DNA of 64,000 nt from Dorea longicatena (GTDB lineage: Bacteria; Bacillota; Clostridia; Lachnospirales; Lachnospiraceae): NCBI RefSeq assembly GCF_025150085.1, contig NZ_CP102280.1, forward strand, positions 2,305,001-2,369,000, given 5' to 3'. Below are positions 1-9,644 of the stretch, in pieces; position 1 is the first letter of the stretch; each line of letters begins with the position of its first letter. Below the pieces are notes generated by a model. The model saw only the letters and a list, made by a program, of their open reading frames with translations, did no database searches and was not told the origin of the DNA. A program made the translations under genes and the position numbers.

Positions 1-83
1 CCAATCGCCTCTTCACACAACTCACCCATGTGAATAAGCTGTTTATTAAGTAACTCCAACTGTTGATCAAATCGATTACGCAT
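1..83 (-). CDS. phoU: PhoU, phosphate transport regulator (5' end only)
   Basis: Only the first 27-28 codons lie in the window; the gene runs off the left edge. The visible N-terminus begins MRNRFDQQLELLNKQLI, the usual opening of PhoU. The ATG lies 3 bases after the pstB stop, and its ribosome site GGGAGG sits inside the last codons of pstB, so the two are translationally coupled. PhoU is a cytoplasmic helical protein that links Pst transport to the PhoR/PhoP two-component system. Its place as last gene of pstSCAB-phoU supports the call. Confidence 0.85.
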   Translation of the reverse strand, partial: MRNRFDQQLELLNKQLIHMGELCEEAI

Positions 84-86
84 ATC

Positions 87-836
87 TTAACCAAACCTCC
101 CTGTAATATAATCTTCTGTTCTTTTATCCGCCGGAATGGAGAATAATTTTTCTGTCTCATTATACTCGATCACTTCTCCCAACAGGAAGAATGCTGTGTT
201 ATCTGATACACGTACAGCCTGCTGCATATTATGTGTTACCATAACGATAGTATAATCTTTTTTCAGCTCCATCGCAAGGTCTTCAATCTTCGATGTAGAG
301 ATTGGATCAAGTGCGCTTGTCGGCTCATCCATCAGAAGAACTTCCGGCTGTACAGCCAATGCTCTTGCGATACAGAGTCTCTGCTGCTGTCCGCCTGACA
401 TTCCAAGCGCGCTTGTCTTTAATCTGTCTTTACATTCATTCCAGATGGCTGCATCTCTTAAGGATTTTTCTACCAGATCATCCAGCTTTGCTTTCGAACG
501 GATTCCGTGTGTTCTTGGTCCGTATGCAACATTGTCATAGATGCTCATCGGGAATGGATTCGGTTTCTGGAATACCATTCCGACTCTTTTTCTAAGCAGA
601 TTCACATCAATATCATGGAAAATGTCCTGACCGTCCAGAAGAATCTGTCCGTCGATCCTGCAGCCTTCTACCAGATCATTCATCCGGTTGATGGATTTTA
701 ACAATGTAGATTTACCACATCCGGATGGTCCGATAAATGCTGTGATCTTATTCGCTTCTATCTCAAGATTCACATTTTTCAGAGCATGGAAATCACCATA
801 GTGCAGATCCATATTCTTAATACTTATTTTACTCAT
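87..836 (-). CDS. pstB: Phosphate ABC transporter ATP-binding protein PstB
   Basis: Cytoplasmic ATPase that powers high-affinity phosphate import. The 249-aa length is typical. Walker [10 protein letters not shown] is at residues 36-44, the ABC signature MSGGQQQR at 146-153, and Walker B LLMDEPTS at 167-174. The Q-loop context [14 protein letters not shown] is the form typical of PstB. It lies 36 bases after pstA and directly before phoU on the same strand, as in standard pst operons. No odd features. Confidence 0.97.
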   Translation of the reverse strand: MSKISIKNMDLHYGDFHALKNVNLEIEANKITAFIGPSGCGKSTLLKSINRMNDLVEGCRIDGQILLDGQDIFHDIDVNLLRKRVGMVFQKPNPFPMSIYDNVAYGPRTHGIRSKAKLDDLVEKSLRDAAIWNECKDRLKTSALGMSGGQQQRLCIARALAVQPEVLLMDEPTSALDPISTSKIEDLAMELKKDYTIVMVTHNMQQAVRVSDNTAFFLLGEVIEYNETEKLFSIPADKRTEDYITGRFG

Positions 837-872
837 TTAAGATTCCTTCCTGTTCCTCATCTATTCTTTTCT

Positions 873-1736
873 TTACGATTTCGTGATTCGTTTTGCAATC
901 ATACCTGATATAGTATTGATCAGTACAACCAGTACCAGAAGCACAACTGCTGTTGCATATGCCTGATTCATATAAAGTCCTTCACTGGATAAGTTGTACA
1001 TATGAACCGCAAGAGTACGTCCGGAGCCGAATACACTACTTGGTACCTTTGCAACGGTTCCCGCTGTATAGATCAGCGCTGCTGTCTCTCCGACGATTCG
1101 TCCGATCGCCAGGATCACACCTGCCAGGATTCCCGGTACCGCTGACGGAAGTACGATGCGGAATACGGTACGGAGTTTTCCTGCACCAAGTCCAAAGCTT
1201 CCTTCTCTGTATGAATCCGGTACGGCTTTCAATGCTTCTTCTGTACTTCGCATGATCAACGGAAGTACCATGATCGCAAGGGTAAATGCACCTGCTAATA
1301 TGGAAAACCCCCACCCGCAGGTTGTTACGAAGAATAACATTCCGAAAAGTCCATATACAATGGATGGAATTCCCTGCAATGTCTCTGTCGTAAGTCTGAT
1401 GACTTCTACGAATTTGTTTCCTCTCTTTGCATATTCCACAAGGAAGATTGCTGAGAAGATACCAAATGGAACAGCGATCAAAAGTGATAAAAATGTCATA
1501 ATCACGGTATTAATAAGCGCCGGCATCAGGGATGCATTCTCTGATGTATAATGAAGCGAAAAGATCGACGGCTTCAGATACGGCACTCCGTGGACAACTA
1601 CGTACACGATCAGGAATATCAGTACTGCAAATGTAAGGATCGCTGAAAGCATGACCAGAAGCATCACGATCAGAGAACCCGGTGTTCTCGTATAGGCTTT
1701 TAATTTGTCTTTCAAAGTCATTTCATTATTATTCAT
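873..1736 (-). CDS. pstA: Phosphate ABC transporter permease PstA
   Basis: Integral membrane subunit of the Pst phosphate importer, 287 aa, with about six hydrophobic segments. The cytoplasmic coupling loop reads EALKAVPDSYREGSFGLGAGK, the EAA motif of ABC permeases, in the second half. The start overlaps the end of pstC by 8 bases, which indicates coupled translation. It pairs with PstC to form the channel that PstB energises and PstS feeds. Confidence 0.96.
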   Translation of the reverse strand: MNNNEMTLKDKLKAYTRTPGSLIVMLLVMLSAILTFAVLIFLIVYVVVHGVPYLKPSIFSLHYTSENASLMPALINTVIMTFLSLLIAVPFGIFSAIFLVEYAKRGNKFVEVIRLTTETLQGIPSIVYGLFGMLFFVTTCGWGFSILAGAFTLAIMVLPLIMRSTEEALKAVPDSYREGSFGLGAGKLRTVFRIVLPSAVPGILAGVILAIGRIVGETAALIYTAGTVAKVPSSVFGSGRTLAVHMYNLSSEGLYMNQAYATAVVLLVLVVLINTISGMIAKRITKS

Positions 1737-2604
1737 GATTCTTCCCCCTGTTCAAAAGTGCCACACAGAAGTTCAAAAGCAGGATGAATACGAAAAGTAC
1801 CACACCTGTTGCGATCAGTGCCTCTCTGTGAAGTCCCGATGCATATCCCATCTCGATTACGATATTGGCTGTCAGCGTTCTGACTCCCTGGAAGATTCCA
1901 CGCGGCATTCTCGGCTGGTTACCTGCTACCATGATCACAGCCATGGTCTCTCCGATCGCACGTCCGATTCCAAGAACGATTGCTGCGACCACACCAGATT
2001 TTGCTGCCGGAAGTACAACTGTAAAGATTGCTCTTTCATGTGTTCCGCCAAGTGCCACAGCACCTTCGTAATACTGTGTCGGAACTGCTCTGAGTGCTGA
2101 TTCTGTCAGACCGATGATCGTTGGCAGGATCATCATTCCAAGCAGAATGGATGCAGTGATCATACTGCTTCCGTTGCCGCCCCGGTGAAGACTTCGTCCG
2201 ATTTCTCTTACCCACGGTACCAGAACGACCAGTCCGAAGAATCCATATACAACGGACGGAATTCCCGCCAGAAGTTCCGTAGCCATTTTCAAAGGTCTGT
2301 AGATTGCTTTCGGACAATAGAAAGCCATAAATACAGCTGTCAGGATTCCTATCGGTACACCAATGATGATTGCACCTGCTGTCACATATAAACTTCCGAC
2401 GATCATTGGAAAGATTCCGTAAATATCATTTTTCGGTCTCCACAACTCGCCGGTTAAGAATTTTCCAAATCCAATCTTACTCATTGCAGGAATACCATTT
2501 GCAAATAAGAATATACAAATGAGAGCAACCGCCAGCACCGAAGCGCAGGCGGCAACTGCAAATATTACCTGCATGAATTTTTCCGTCCATGCTTTTGATT
2601 TCAT
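1729..2604 (-). CDS. pstC: Phosphate ABC transporter permease PstC
   Basis: Second membrane subunit of the Pst importer, 291 aa. It has an N-terminal hydrophobic helix, further membrane spans, and an EAA-type coupling loop (ESALRAVPTQYYEGAVALG). The GIPSVVYGFFG stretch is shared with PstA and typical of this pair. It starts 1 base after the pstS stop and overlaps pstA, so the operon is tightly packed. Confidence 0.96.
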   Translation of the reverse strand: MKSKAWTEKFMQVIFAVAACASVLAVALICIFLFANGIPAMSKIGFGKFLTGELWRPKNDIYGIFPMIVGSLYVTAGAIIIGVPIGILTAVFMAFYCPKAIYRPLKMATELLAGIPSVVYGFFGLVVLVPWVREIGRSLHRGGNGSSMITASILLGMMILPTIIGLTESALRAVPTQYYEGAVALGGTHERAIFTVVLPAAKSGVVAAIVLGIGRAIGETMAVIMVAGNQPRMPRGIFQGVRTLTANIVIEMGYASGLHREALIATGVVLFVFILLLNFCVALLNRGKNHE

Positions 2605-2605
2605 A

Positions 2606-3511
2606 TTATTTTACTACCTCATCCCAGGCAACTGCATTGCCTGTGTAAATGTCTTTTACCTGATCGCTGCTCAGCTCATCTGTTGTGTTGTTTTTATTCA
2701 CAATAACTGCGATACCGTCTGTTGCGATTGCCTGACTGTCAAGTTTGTCTTTCTCATCATCCTGTAATTCACGAGAAGCCATTCCGATATCATAACTTCC
2801 ATCGATTGCTGATGTCATACCTGTTGTAGAGTCTGTTGTCTGAAGTTCGATCTCTGCTCCTGTGTTGACTTTCTTATAAGCCTCGATCAGTTTTTCCATA
2901 ACCGGTGATACAGAAGAAGATCCACCGACTACAACTTTTCCGGATGGTTTTGTTCCTGCATAAGCTTCTGCTGAATCATCTCCGATATATCCGTTATCTG
3001 AGATTACCTGCTGTCCTTCTTTACTCATGATATATGAGATGAAGTCTTTTGCCAGTTCATTGTCTGCACCTTTCTTTGTTGCAATGTTGAATGGTCTGCA
3101 GATCTTGTATTTTCCATCTTTGATGTTCTGCTCTGTTGCTTCTTCACCATCGATCTTTAAAGCTTTTACAGTATCATTTAAAGATCCGAGTGATACATAA
3201 CCGATTGCGTAATCATCTCCGGCTACTGTTGTAAGCATTACGGATGTGCTGTTTGTGATCTGTGCATCATCTGTTGTCATGTCTACTTTTTCGCCGTCTT
3301 TCTTTTCTTCAATTCCGAAAAGTTCGATGAACGCTCCTCTTGTTCCTGAGCCATCTTCTCTGGAAACGATTGTTATATCATTGGAAGAATCCCAGTCACC
3401 TTTGCTGCTCTTATCATCAGAAGAACCACTATCTGAACTTCCACATCCAACTGCAAGTCCTGCTGCCATTGTTGCTACGGATAAAACTGCGATAAACTTT
3501 TTCATTTTCAT
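2606..3511 (-). CDS. pstS: Phosphate-binding lipoprotein PstS
   Basis: Extracytoplasmic phosphate receptor of the Pst system, about 301 aa. A lipoprotein signal peptide ends in a LAVGC lipobox, and a Ser/Gly/Asp-rich linker follows. Two lobes then carry phosphate-contact motifs such as GGSSSVSPVME and SREDGSGTRGAF. The lobes appear in circularly permuted order compared with the E. coli protein, a common arrangement in Clostridia. An ATG two codons upstream (3517) is possible, but AAGGAG is only 3 bases from it and 9 bases from the ATG at 3511, so the latter is preferred. Confidence 0.93.
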   Translation of the reverse strand: MKMKKFIAVLSVATMAAGLAVGCGSSDSGSSDDKSSKGDWDSSNDITIVSREDGSGTRGAFIELFGIEEKKDGEKVDMTTDDAQITNSTSVMLTTVAGDDYAIGYVSLGSLNDTVKALKIDGEEATEQNIKDGKYKICRPFNIATKKGADNELAKDFISYIMSKEGQQVISDNGYIGDDSAEAYAGTKPSGKVVVGGSSSVSPVMEKLIEAYKKVNTGAEIELQTTDSTTGMTSAIDGSYDIGMASRELQDDEKDKLDSQAIATDGIAVIVNKNNTTDELSSDQVKDIYTGNAVAWDEVVK

Positions 3512-3561
3512 AATCATACTCTCCTTAGATTCTCATCTTTTTTTATTCTGATTTTTTTCTT

Positions 3562-3641
3562 TGTCGCTTTCGACAATAGCTATCTTATAAGACGTATGTT
3601 AAATCCAAAATCTGCGAATTGTTAAATGTGTGTAAAGTGTA
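3562..3641 (-). promoter_or_regulatory. Probable Pho-regulated promoter of the pst operon
   Basis: On the minus strand, TTTACA-N5-TTAACA and a further TTTAACA resemble the direct TT(A/T)ACA repeats bound by PhoP/PhoB response regulators. A TTATAAGAT segment near 3581-3589 can serve as the -10. A small hairpin TTGTCG-CTTT-CGACAA (3562-3577) falls in the 5' untranslated region. The rest of the 340-base gap up to the methyltransferase shows no further gene. The Pho-box call is by resemblance and context. Confidence 0.55.
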
Positions 3642-3852
3642 TGTAGGAAATGTATGGAAATGTAAAATTGAATTTCTTAATTTTTCATGCTATAATTCCT
3701 CTGCAGGACTTTTCCTGATCAGCTTTTTCAAAAAATATATTCGATATTAACCTTTATACAAAAAGCTGACAGTAATATGTTCTACAGATTCGAACACAAT
3801 GAATACAAACATATGAAAACTTATTATTTGAGAAGAAAGAGGATATAATTCT

Positions 3853-4713
3853 ATGTGGATTGCAGATCAATGGAAAGATTATGAAGTAATAGATTGTAGT
3901 AAAGGTGAGAAATTAGAGCGCTGGGGACAGTACACTCTGGTCCGTCCTGACCCGCAGGTTATCTGGGATACCCCGAAAACCGAGCGTGGATGGAAACATA
4001 TGAACGGCCATTATCACCGCAGCAAGAAAGGCGGCGGGGAATGGGAATTCTTCAGTCTCCCGGAACAGTGGCAGATTCATTATAAAGAACTGACATTTAA
4101 TCTGAAGCCTTTCAGCTTCAAGCACACCGGACTTTTCCCGGAACAGGCAACGAACTGGGACTGGTTCTCTGAGAAGATCAGAAATGCAGGAAGACCGATC
4201 AAAGTACTGAATCTCTTTGCTTACACAGGTGGTGCTACTCTCGCAGCCGCTGCTGCCGGAGCAAGTGTTACACATGTAGATGCTTCTAAAGGAATGGTTG
4301 CATGGGCAAAGGAAAATGCAGCCTCTTCCGGATTATCTGACAGACCGATCCGCTGGCTGGTCGATGACTGTGTAAAATTCGTAGAGCGTGAGATCCGCCG
4401 TGGCAATCACTATGATGCCATCATCATGGACCCTCCGTCATACGGACGTGGACCTAAAGGTGAGATCTGGAAGATCGAGGATGCAATTCATCCGCTGATC
4501 AAGTTATGTACACAGATTCTGTCGGATGACCCATTATTCTTTCTGGTCAACTCCTATACAACAGGTCTTGCACCGGCCGTTCTGACTTATATGCTTGGAA
4601 CGGAGCTCAAGAAATGGAACGGACATGTGGATTCACAGGAGATCGGACTTCCTGTTACGCATTCCGGACTGGTGCTGCCTTGCGGGGCTTCTGGGAGATG
4701 GGAAGCGGTTTAA
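3853..4713 (+). CDS. Class I SAM-dependent methyltransferase (RlmI-like)
   Basis: 286 aa. The Rossmann SAM-binding motif VLNLFAYTGGATLAAAAAG lies near residues 118-136, followed by the acidic turn VTHVDASKG. The catalytic-type motif DAIIMDPPSYGRG is about residue 194. This combination is typical of RlmI/RlmK-type 23S rRNA methyltransferases, but the PUA domain of RlmI is absent. The actual substrate is unknown; rRNA is inferred from family resemblance. It is a single-gene unit facing away from pstS, ending in the long hairpin at 4741. Confidence 0.8.
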   Translation: MWIADQWKDYEVIDCSKGEKLERWGQYTLVRPDPQVIWDTPKTERGWKHMNGHYHRSKKGGGEWEFFSLPEQWQIHYKELTFNLKPFSFKHTGLFPEQATNWDWFSEKIRNAGRPIKVLNLFAYTGGATLAAAAAGASVTHVDASKGMVAWAKENAASSGLSDRPIRWLVDDCVKFVEREIRRGNHYDAIIMDPPSYGRGPKGEIWKIEDAIHPLIKLCTQILSDDPLFFLVNSYTTGLAPAVLTYMLGTELKKWNGHVDSQEIGLPVTHSGLVLPCGASGRWEAV

Positions 4714-4740
4714 CGCAATAGGAACTGACTTTCCCGGTCC

Positions 4741-4826
4741 TGAATAAAAATATAGAAGCGCTTTCTGTGCTGATTCAATCATGGAGTAACTCATATGCAC
4801 AGAAGGCGCTTCTATATTTTTATTCA
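4741..4826. terminator. Long bidirectional terminator hairpin
   Basis: Two 30-base arms (4741-4770 and 4797-4826) pair with a single G-T wobble around a 26-base loop. The outer stem is A/T-rich, so either strand ends in a U-rich tract. It lies between the convergent methyltransferase (stop 4713) and symporter (stop 4930) and can end both. Confidence 0.85.
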
Positions 4827-4929
4827 GTTACGTTTTCGCATGCTCTACTCATTAATCTTCCTTCTTCACGGCCACGTTCTATCCCCGGCTTCTGTAAAAT
4901 CAATCAGCAGTTCGCCTAACGCAACAATA

Positions 4930-6294
4930 TCAACCTCTTTTTCCATTCTTCAGATCCTCCACAATTTCATTATACCGTTTTTTATTTAACCGGTAGAAAA
5001 ATAATACAATAGCTGTTACAATCCACAGAATCCCCGGAATGGTTGTAAATGCATATTTCATAATACTGATAACCGTATCATTTTGTGCCTGATTTGCCAC
5101 GTATCCATATTTTCCAAGTAATGCCGCAAGCATCGCTGTACCGATCGCCATTCCAATCTTATTTCCAAGAGAAACGAATGCATATTGAAATCCATCATTC
5201 CGAAGTCCGGTTTTCCATTCTCCGTATTCCACACAGTCCGGAATGATCGCATAGATTGCTGTATTAAATCCTGAAAAAAAGAACTGTGTAACACCTGCCA
5301 AAATATAGAATACAACTGCTGAATCTTTTACATTAAAGAAATACATTGCCAGCATTGAAATACCTGTTAAAAAGGCAAATATCGAAGCTGTCCTTCCTTT
5401 ATTGTTAAGTTTTCGGAATACCGGTTGAAAACATGCGGCACCGATAATGGATGGAATAATAATGCACATAGAATAAGTAGTATAATAAGATGCATTTCCT
5501 TCTACATATGTAAAATAATATAAAATGTCAGCATTTCTTCCATATAATGTAAATCCAAATAAAACCTGTCCGATTAATGCAAGTATATACGGTCTGTTCT
5601 GCATCACGGCTTTTAACTGTACTTTAATTGATATTTTTTCCTTTTCCGGAATTGTCACCTGCTCCTTCGTCTTCGCAAAGCAGAAGAAATGGCATGCCGC
5701 AAATATACATCCATAGATAATTGCTACAAATAAATATCCGTTCTTCGCACTCTGGCTTCCCAGCTTTCCAATCAAAGGTACTGTAATAATGTTGATAATC
5801 CCGATTGCAATCATAGCCGCAACCGAACGCGAAGTGTTAATTTTTGCCCGTTCATCAATGTCCTGTGTCATCGCACCGCAAAGTGTTCCATACGGAATAT
5901 TTACACATGTGTATCCCAGTACAAGCAGGCAATATGTAATAATCATATAGATAACCTTTGCCGTATCTGGCCAGTCCGGATGTGCCCAGAATGTCAACAT
6001 TAAAAGCACTGCCGTAATGGGTGCTGCAACAAGCAGCCATGGACGGTAACGTCCCCATCTTGTTTTTGTCTTATCCGTCAACCCTCCGACAATCGGATCA
6101 TTAATCGCATCCCAGAATCTTGAAAATAACATCAATGCTGAAACAGCCGCCATACTGATTCCAAACACATCTGTATAAAATATCATTAAAAAATTACTTA
6201 CAAACATCCAACTGAAATTGCATCCGACATCACCAAATCCATATGCAATTTTACTGATCAATGGCACTTTTCCATTCTTACCCTCGTTTCCCAT
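4930..6294 (-). CDS. GPH-family sugar:cation symporter (MFS)
   Basis: 454 aa, twelve predicted membrane spans. The N-terminal signature region (KIAYGFGDVGCNF..., then SRFWDAINDPIVGGLTDKTKTRWGRYRPW) is diagnostic of the glycoside-pentoside-hexuronide:cation symporters (MelB/XylP/UidB type). It imports a sugar, sugar acid or polyol with Na+ or H+; the exact substrate cannot be read. The start has AAGGAGG 4 bases upstream. It lies 55 bases after a zinc dehydrogenase in one transcription unit, suggesting uptake and oxidation of the same polyol or sugar acid. Confidence 0.9.
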   Translation of the reverse strand: MGNEGKNGKVPLISKIAYGFGDVGCNFSWMFVSNFLMIFYTDVFGISMAAVSALMLFSRFWDAINDPIVGGLTDKTKTRWGRYRPWLLVAAPITAVLLMLTFWAHPDWPDTAKVIYMIITYCLLVLGYTCVNIPYGTLCGAMTQDIDERAKINTSRSVAAMIAIGIINIITVPLIGKLGSQSAKNGYLFVAIIYGCIFAACHFFCFAKTKEQVTIPEKEKISIKVQLKAVMQNRPYILALIGQVLFGFTLYGRNADILYYFTYVEGNASYYTTYSMCIIIPSIIGAACFQPVFRKLNNKGRTASIFAFLTGISMLAMYFFNVKDSAVVFYILAGVTQFFFSGFNTAIYAIIPDCVEYGEWKTGLRNDGFQYAFVSLGNKIGMAIGTAMLAALLGKYGYVANQAQNDTVISIMKYAFTTIPGILWIVTAIVLFFYRLNKKRYNEIVEDLKNGKRG

Positions 6295-6349
6295 GGCTCC
6301 TCCTTATCAGCGTTTCTGACAAAACTTCTGTTCTCTCCTGATCTAATCT

Positions 6350-7375
6350 TTATTCCTGTACATTAATGATTACTTTCATCGTTGTTTCCCGGTTATCATC
6401 GATATACTGATAAGCTTTCAGATACTCCTGGAATGCAAATGTTTTTGAGATCAGTGGTCTTAAATGAACCTTTTCTTCATTTACAAGTCTGATTCCGTCA
6501 ACATAGTCATCGTGCCGGTACATCATTGTGCTCTTGATATCCAGTTCATGATCATTAGCCACTGCAAGATCAATCTCTGCCATTCCTGCAAACACTGCAA
6601 CCAATACAATAATGCTTCCTTTTCTTGCATACTTGATTGCCTGTCCCATTGTGATGTTATTTCCTGCACAATCATAAATCACATCGGCTTTGTCTGGTCC
6701 GAATGTTTCCAACATTGCTTCACCGAAATCTTTTTCTTTTGTATTCACACAGACATCAATGCCACATTCTTTCGCCTTATCCAGACGGAGATCACTGACA
6801 TCCGTGATCATAACTTTTGCTGCTCCCATTCCCTTTGCTGCCTGTGCCACAAGATTACCAATCGGACCGGCACCAAGCACGGCAATGTTCATTCCTTTCA
6901 CATCACCAACCTGCTTTACTCCGTGAACTGCAACAGCCAGTGGCTCGATCATTGCACCTTCTTCATATGACATTTCTTCCGGAATTGGTGTTACTTTCGA
7001 TGCATCTACTGCAAAATATTCTGATGCTGTTCCGGTTGTCTGGAATCCCATAACTTTTAATTCTTCACACAAATTGTATTTTCCGTGTCTGCATGGATAA
7101 CATTCTCCGCAATAAACCTGTGGCTCAATTGTTACTTTCTGACCTTCGTGAAATACTGTCACATCTTTCCCAAGTTTTACAACTTCACCGGATACTTCAT
7201 GTCCCTGTGTTACCGGATATGACGTAAATGGATGCTTACCGTGATATACATGAATATCAGAACCACAAATGCCGATATTCATAATCTTTACCAATACCTG
7301 ATCATCTTTTACCTCCGGAACTGGTACCTCTCTGAAAATAATCTCTCCTGGTTTTGTCATTACCTGCTGTAACAT
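6350..7375 (-). CDS. Zinc-dependent sorbitol/threonine-type dehydrogenase
   Basis: 341 aa from the preferred start. Medium-chain dehydrogenase: catalytic zinc motif GICGSDIHVYHG and GHE, a structural zinc cluster CGECYPCRHGKYNLC, and a nucleotide-binding turn AVLGAGPIGNL. These features match NAD(P)-dependent polyol dehydrogenases (sorbitol, galactitol, L-iditol) and threonine dehydrogenase. A longer reading begins 6 codons upstream, but that ATG overlaps the AAGGAGG ribosome site, which sits 8 bases before the ATG at 7375. It is co-transcribed with the GPH symporter. Confidence 0.88.
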   Translation of the reverse strand: MLQQVMTKPGEIIFREVPVPEVKDDQVLVKIMNIGICGSDIHVYHGKHPFTSYPVTQGHEVSGEVVKLGKDVTVFHEGQKVTIEPQVYCGECYPCRHGKYNLCEELKVMGFQTTGTASEYFAVDASKVTPIPEEMSYEEGAMIEPLAVAVHGVKQVGDVKGMNIAVLGAGPIGNLVAQAAKGMGAAKVMITDVSDLRLDKAKECGIDVCVNTKEKDFGEAMLETFGPDKADVIYDCAGNNITMGQAIKYARKGSIIVLVAVFAGMAEIDLAVANDHELDIKSTMMYRHDDYVDGIRLVNEEKVHLRPLISKTFAFQEYLKAYQYIDDNRETTMKVIINVQE

Positions 7376-7543
7376 ATTGTTTTCCTCCTTCATTCTTTTG
7401 TTTTATCTTTTATTAAATGTTTTATTAAAGTAATTACATTATTGTACAACCACTCTATTTTGTCAATATATGAATGCCTATTTCTACTTGTTGCACAAGT
7501 TTGATCAACTTTTTTATGCATATTTACCAACTGGATATGCATA

Positions 7544-7615
7544 GAATTTGCCACTGGCAACTTCTCTTGCATACTTAGATATCTATAAAACCTGCCAATT
7601 GCAGCTTCTTCCGAA
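7544..7615 (-). repeat. Dispersed intergenic repeat, copy 1 (plus a degenerate second unit)
   Basis: On the minus strand this reads CTAAGTATGCAAGAGAAG followed by the palindrome TTGCCAGTGGCAA. A weaker second unit (GGAAGAAGCTGCAATTGGCAGG) abuts it. Near-identical cores occur at 61530 and 63537, and a diverged one at 56763. It lies directly downstream of a terminator, in the 348-base gap before the dehydrogenase operon. A short reading frame through it is an artefact of the repeat. Confidence 0.7.
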
Positions 7616-7626
7616 CATCTGACAAT

Positions 7627-7683
7627 AAAAAAAGAGGTAAATATTCAAAGTCCGTAATCATTACGAGCCTTGAATTTCACCTC
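7627..7683 (-). terminator. Intrinsic terminator of the ROK gene
   Basis: Minus-strand hairpin GAGGTGAAATTCAAG / CTTTGAATATTTACCTC followed by a run of seven T, 40 bases after the ROK stop codon. Confidence 0.8.
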
Positions 7684-7723
7684 AGTTTTTCATTCTTATT
7701 CTTTTTCCTACAACATATCAAAT

Positions 7724-8833
7724 TTATAAATGCTGTATATATTCAGAGAGGAAATGTTTTGCCGCTCCGACAGCTGATGCCTCTCTTTTATAGGAGCAAT
7801 TTTTTAAGTAACGTACATCATGTTCAAAACCATTATATGCCATCACTTTTTCCCCCAGTGGTATCATATACTCTGATAAATACCCCCCGACTTCTCCTCC
7901 AAGTATGATATCTGTGTCATACGCCATTCGCAGATTGGAAATCAAAATAGCCAGATTATCCAGATACTGATTCCATTTTTCCACAGTCTTTGTATTTTTC
8001 TGCTCCACTTTTTCCATAAATTGTTCCAACGTCATTTCCTGCTCTTCATCAGTCAATGCACTGGCTGCGCAATAGGCATCTGCACACCCGGCTTTTCCGC
8101 AATAACATTTCTTTCCTCCCGGCACCAGAATCATATGTCCGAATTCTCCTGCTTTCTGATTCTGACCAGCCACCAGTTTTCCATTAATACAGAATGCGCC
8201 GCCTAATGTATTGTTGAGCGAAAGATACACAGCATCCTGATATTCATGCATATCTTCTGCCATCATCGCAGCATTTGCATCATTTGCAAAATACACCGGA
8301 TAAGAAAATACCTGTTCCAGAAAGCTCAGACTGAAATTCTCCAATTGCAGTGCATGAGATTTCACAACCATTCTATTCGCCTGATCAATAATACCGGGAA
8401 TCGAAATTCCGATTCCTAATATCTTTTCCCGGTCTTCTACATCTTTCAGGAAGTCCTCCACCATTTCAGCTACTTTTAAGCAATAAGATGTTTCTGTTGA
8501 AAATTTTAACCGCATCCGGATTGTTTTTTCTATTTCATACTGCATGTTCAGCAATACGATTCCCAGATGATTTGCTGTGATCACTACACCGACTGCATAT
8601 TTATATGCCGGATTAATCCCTATCCGTTTTGCTTTACGACCGCCGGTAGATTCATATTCTCCTATCTCGATGACCATATTCCGGTCGATCAGTTCGTTTA
8701 CATTAGAAAGCACCGTCGGCATACTTAAGCTCAGATTCTGCGCCAGTTCTGCCTTTGATGTAATTTTATTATTGATGATATAGTTTACAATTTTAGATTT
8801 TGTAATATTCTTTTTTTCATTTCGCCCTGCCAT
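7724..8833 (-). CDS. ROK-family transcriptional regulator
   Basis: 369 aa. A winged helix-turn-helix occupies residues about 10-65 (SKAELAQNLSLSMPTVLSNV). A ROK sugar-kinase-like domain follows, with the zinc motif CYCGKAGCADAYC near residue 247 and IPGIIDQ / NDANAAM motifs. ROK regulators such as XylR and NagC usually repress sugar genes until the sugar binds. The downstream dehydrogenase-symporter operon is the obvious target, by position only. The start has AGAGG 7 bases upstream. Its own terminator separates it from that operon. Confidence 0.88.
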   Translation of the reverse strand: MAGRNEKKNITKSKIVNYIINNKITSKAELAQNLSLSMPTVLSNVNELIDRNMVIEIGEYESTGGRKAKRIGINPAYKYAVGVVITANHLGIVLLNMQYEIEKTIRMRLKFSTETSYCLKVAEMVEDFLKDVEDREKILGIGISIPGIIDQANRMVVKSHALQLENFSLSFLEQVFSYPVYFANDANAAMMAEDMHEYQDAVYLSLNNTLGGAFCINGKLVAGQNQKAGEFGHMILVPGGKKCYCGKAGCADAYCAASALTDEEQEMTLEQFMEKVEQKNTKTVEKWNQYLDNLAILISNLRMAYDTDIILGGEVGGYLSEYMIPLGEKVMAYNGFEHDVRYLKNCSYKREASAVGAAKHFLSEYIQHL

Positions 8834-8943
8834 ATCAGACCTCTTTTATAAATTATTTTACAAAAGTATCTTAGTCCTTTTTTGCTATTCTGTAAAGAAT
8901 AAATATGTTGCTTCTGAAAAACTTTTTTCCAAGGCACAACGAT

Positions 8944-8995
8944 ATAAAACAAGCCACCGGGACAGATACCACTCTTTTTTCTCCATCCCAATGGC
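8944..8995 (-). terminator. Intrinsic terminator of the HAD gene
   Basis: Minus strand GCCATTGGGA pairs with TCCCGGTGGC (two G-U pairs), then TTGTTTTAT. It begins at the HAD stop codon. The space up to the ROK start otherwise holds only the ROK promoter region. Confidence 0.7.
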
Positions 8996-9643
8996 TCAAT
9001 TTAATATTCCTATTACATCCGCTAACGAATCACAGACCCGATACGTAAGTTCCCGTATCTCCTGTGTCGGCTGCACAAGATCCGGCACCATGATCACCTG
9101 CATGCCCGCCTGATGTGCCGACAGGATTCCTCCTGGCGCATCTTCAAACGCCATACAATATTCCGGCTGTATTCCCAGACTTTCACATGCTTTCTGATAA
9201 ATCTCCGGATCCGGCTTCGCTTTCTTCACCATATCTCCACAGACCACACTGTCAAAATACGAATCTATTCCGGCCCGGATCAGATTCCCCATGGCATACT
9301 CTCTGCTGGAAGATGTCGCTACTGCCATCTTATGTCCTTGCGATTTTCCATAAGCCAGCAGTTCTTTTGCACCTTTTTTCAGCGGAAGACCTTCTTTATC
9401 CACAATTTTCCAGAAGTTATCCCGTGTCAGTTTTCCAAATTCTTCAAACGGAAAGTCTTCCCGGATATATTTTCTGAAATATTCATTCCGGCCTGCGCGG
9501 TTCATTCCGAGTGTGTGATAGATGACGTCCCCCATATGCGGGATTCCCAATTCATCACCTGCAATCTCCCATGAGCGCTGTACAATACGCTCAGAATCGA
9601 ACAACAGACCATCCATGTCAAATATAAAAGCTTTTATATCCAT
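8996..9643 (-). CDS. HAD-superfamily phosphatase / phosphoglucomutase-like
   Basis: 215 aa. The HAD motif I FIFDMDGLLFDSE (nucleophile Asp9, acid Asp11) is followed by a helical cap, motif II VATSSSREY, and motifs III-IV KKAKPDPEIY...AFEDAPGG. This is the beta-phosphoglucomutase / 2-deoxyglucose-6-phosphatase subfamily (cap type C1). Substrate is a small sugar or other phosphate and cannot be named. The start lies 1 base after the stop of a 53-aa gene, suggesting coupled translation. Confidence 0.88.
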   Translation of the reverse strand: MDIKAFIFDMDGLLFDSERIVQRSWEIAGDELGIPHMGDVIYHTLGMNRAGRNEYFRKYIREDFPFEEFGKLTRDNFWKIVDKEGLPLKKGAKELLAYGKSQGHKMAVATSSSREYAMGNLIRAGIDSYFDSVVCGDMVKKAKPDPEIYQKACESLGIQPEYCMAFEDAPGGILSAHQAGMQVIMVPDLVQPTQEIRELTYRVCDSLADVIGILN

Positions 9644-9644
9644 C

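Noticed and set aside
7390..7572. 60-codon minus-strand frame upstream of the zinc dehydrogenase
   Set aside because: It begins inside the dispersed repeat, has no ribosome site, and crosses the dehydrogenase promoter region. Treated as a by-product of the repeat.
8785..8991. 68-codon minus-strand frame between the HAD and ROK genes
   Set aside because: It overlaps the HAD terminator and the ROK start in another frame and shows no ribosome site or recognisable composition.
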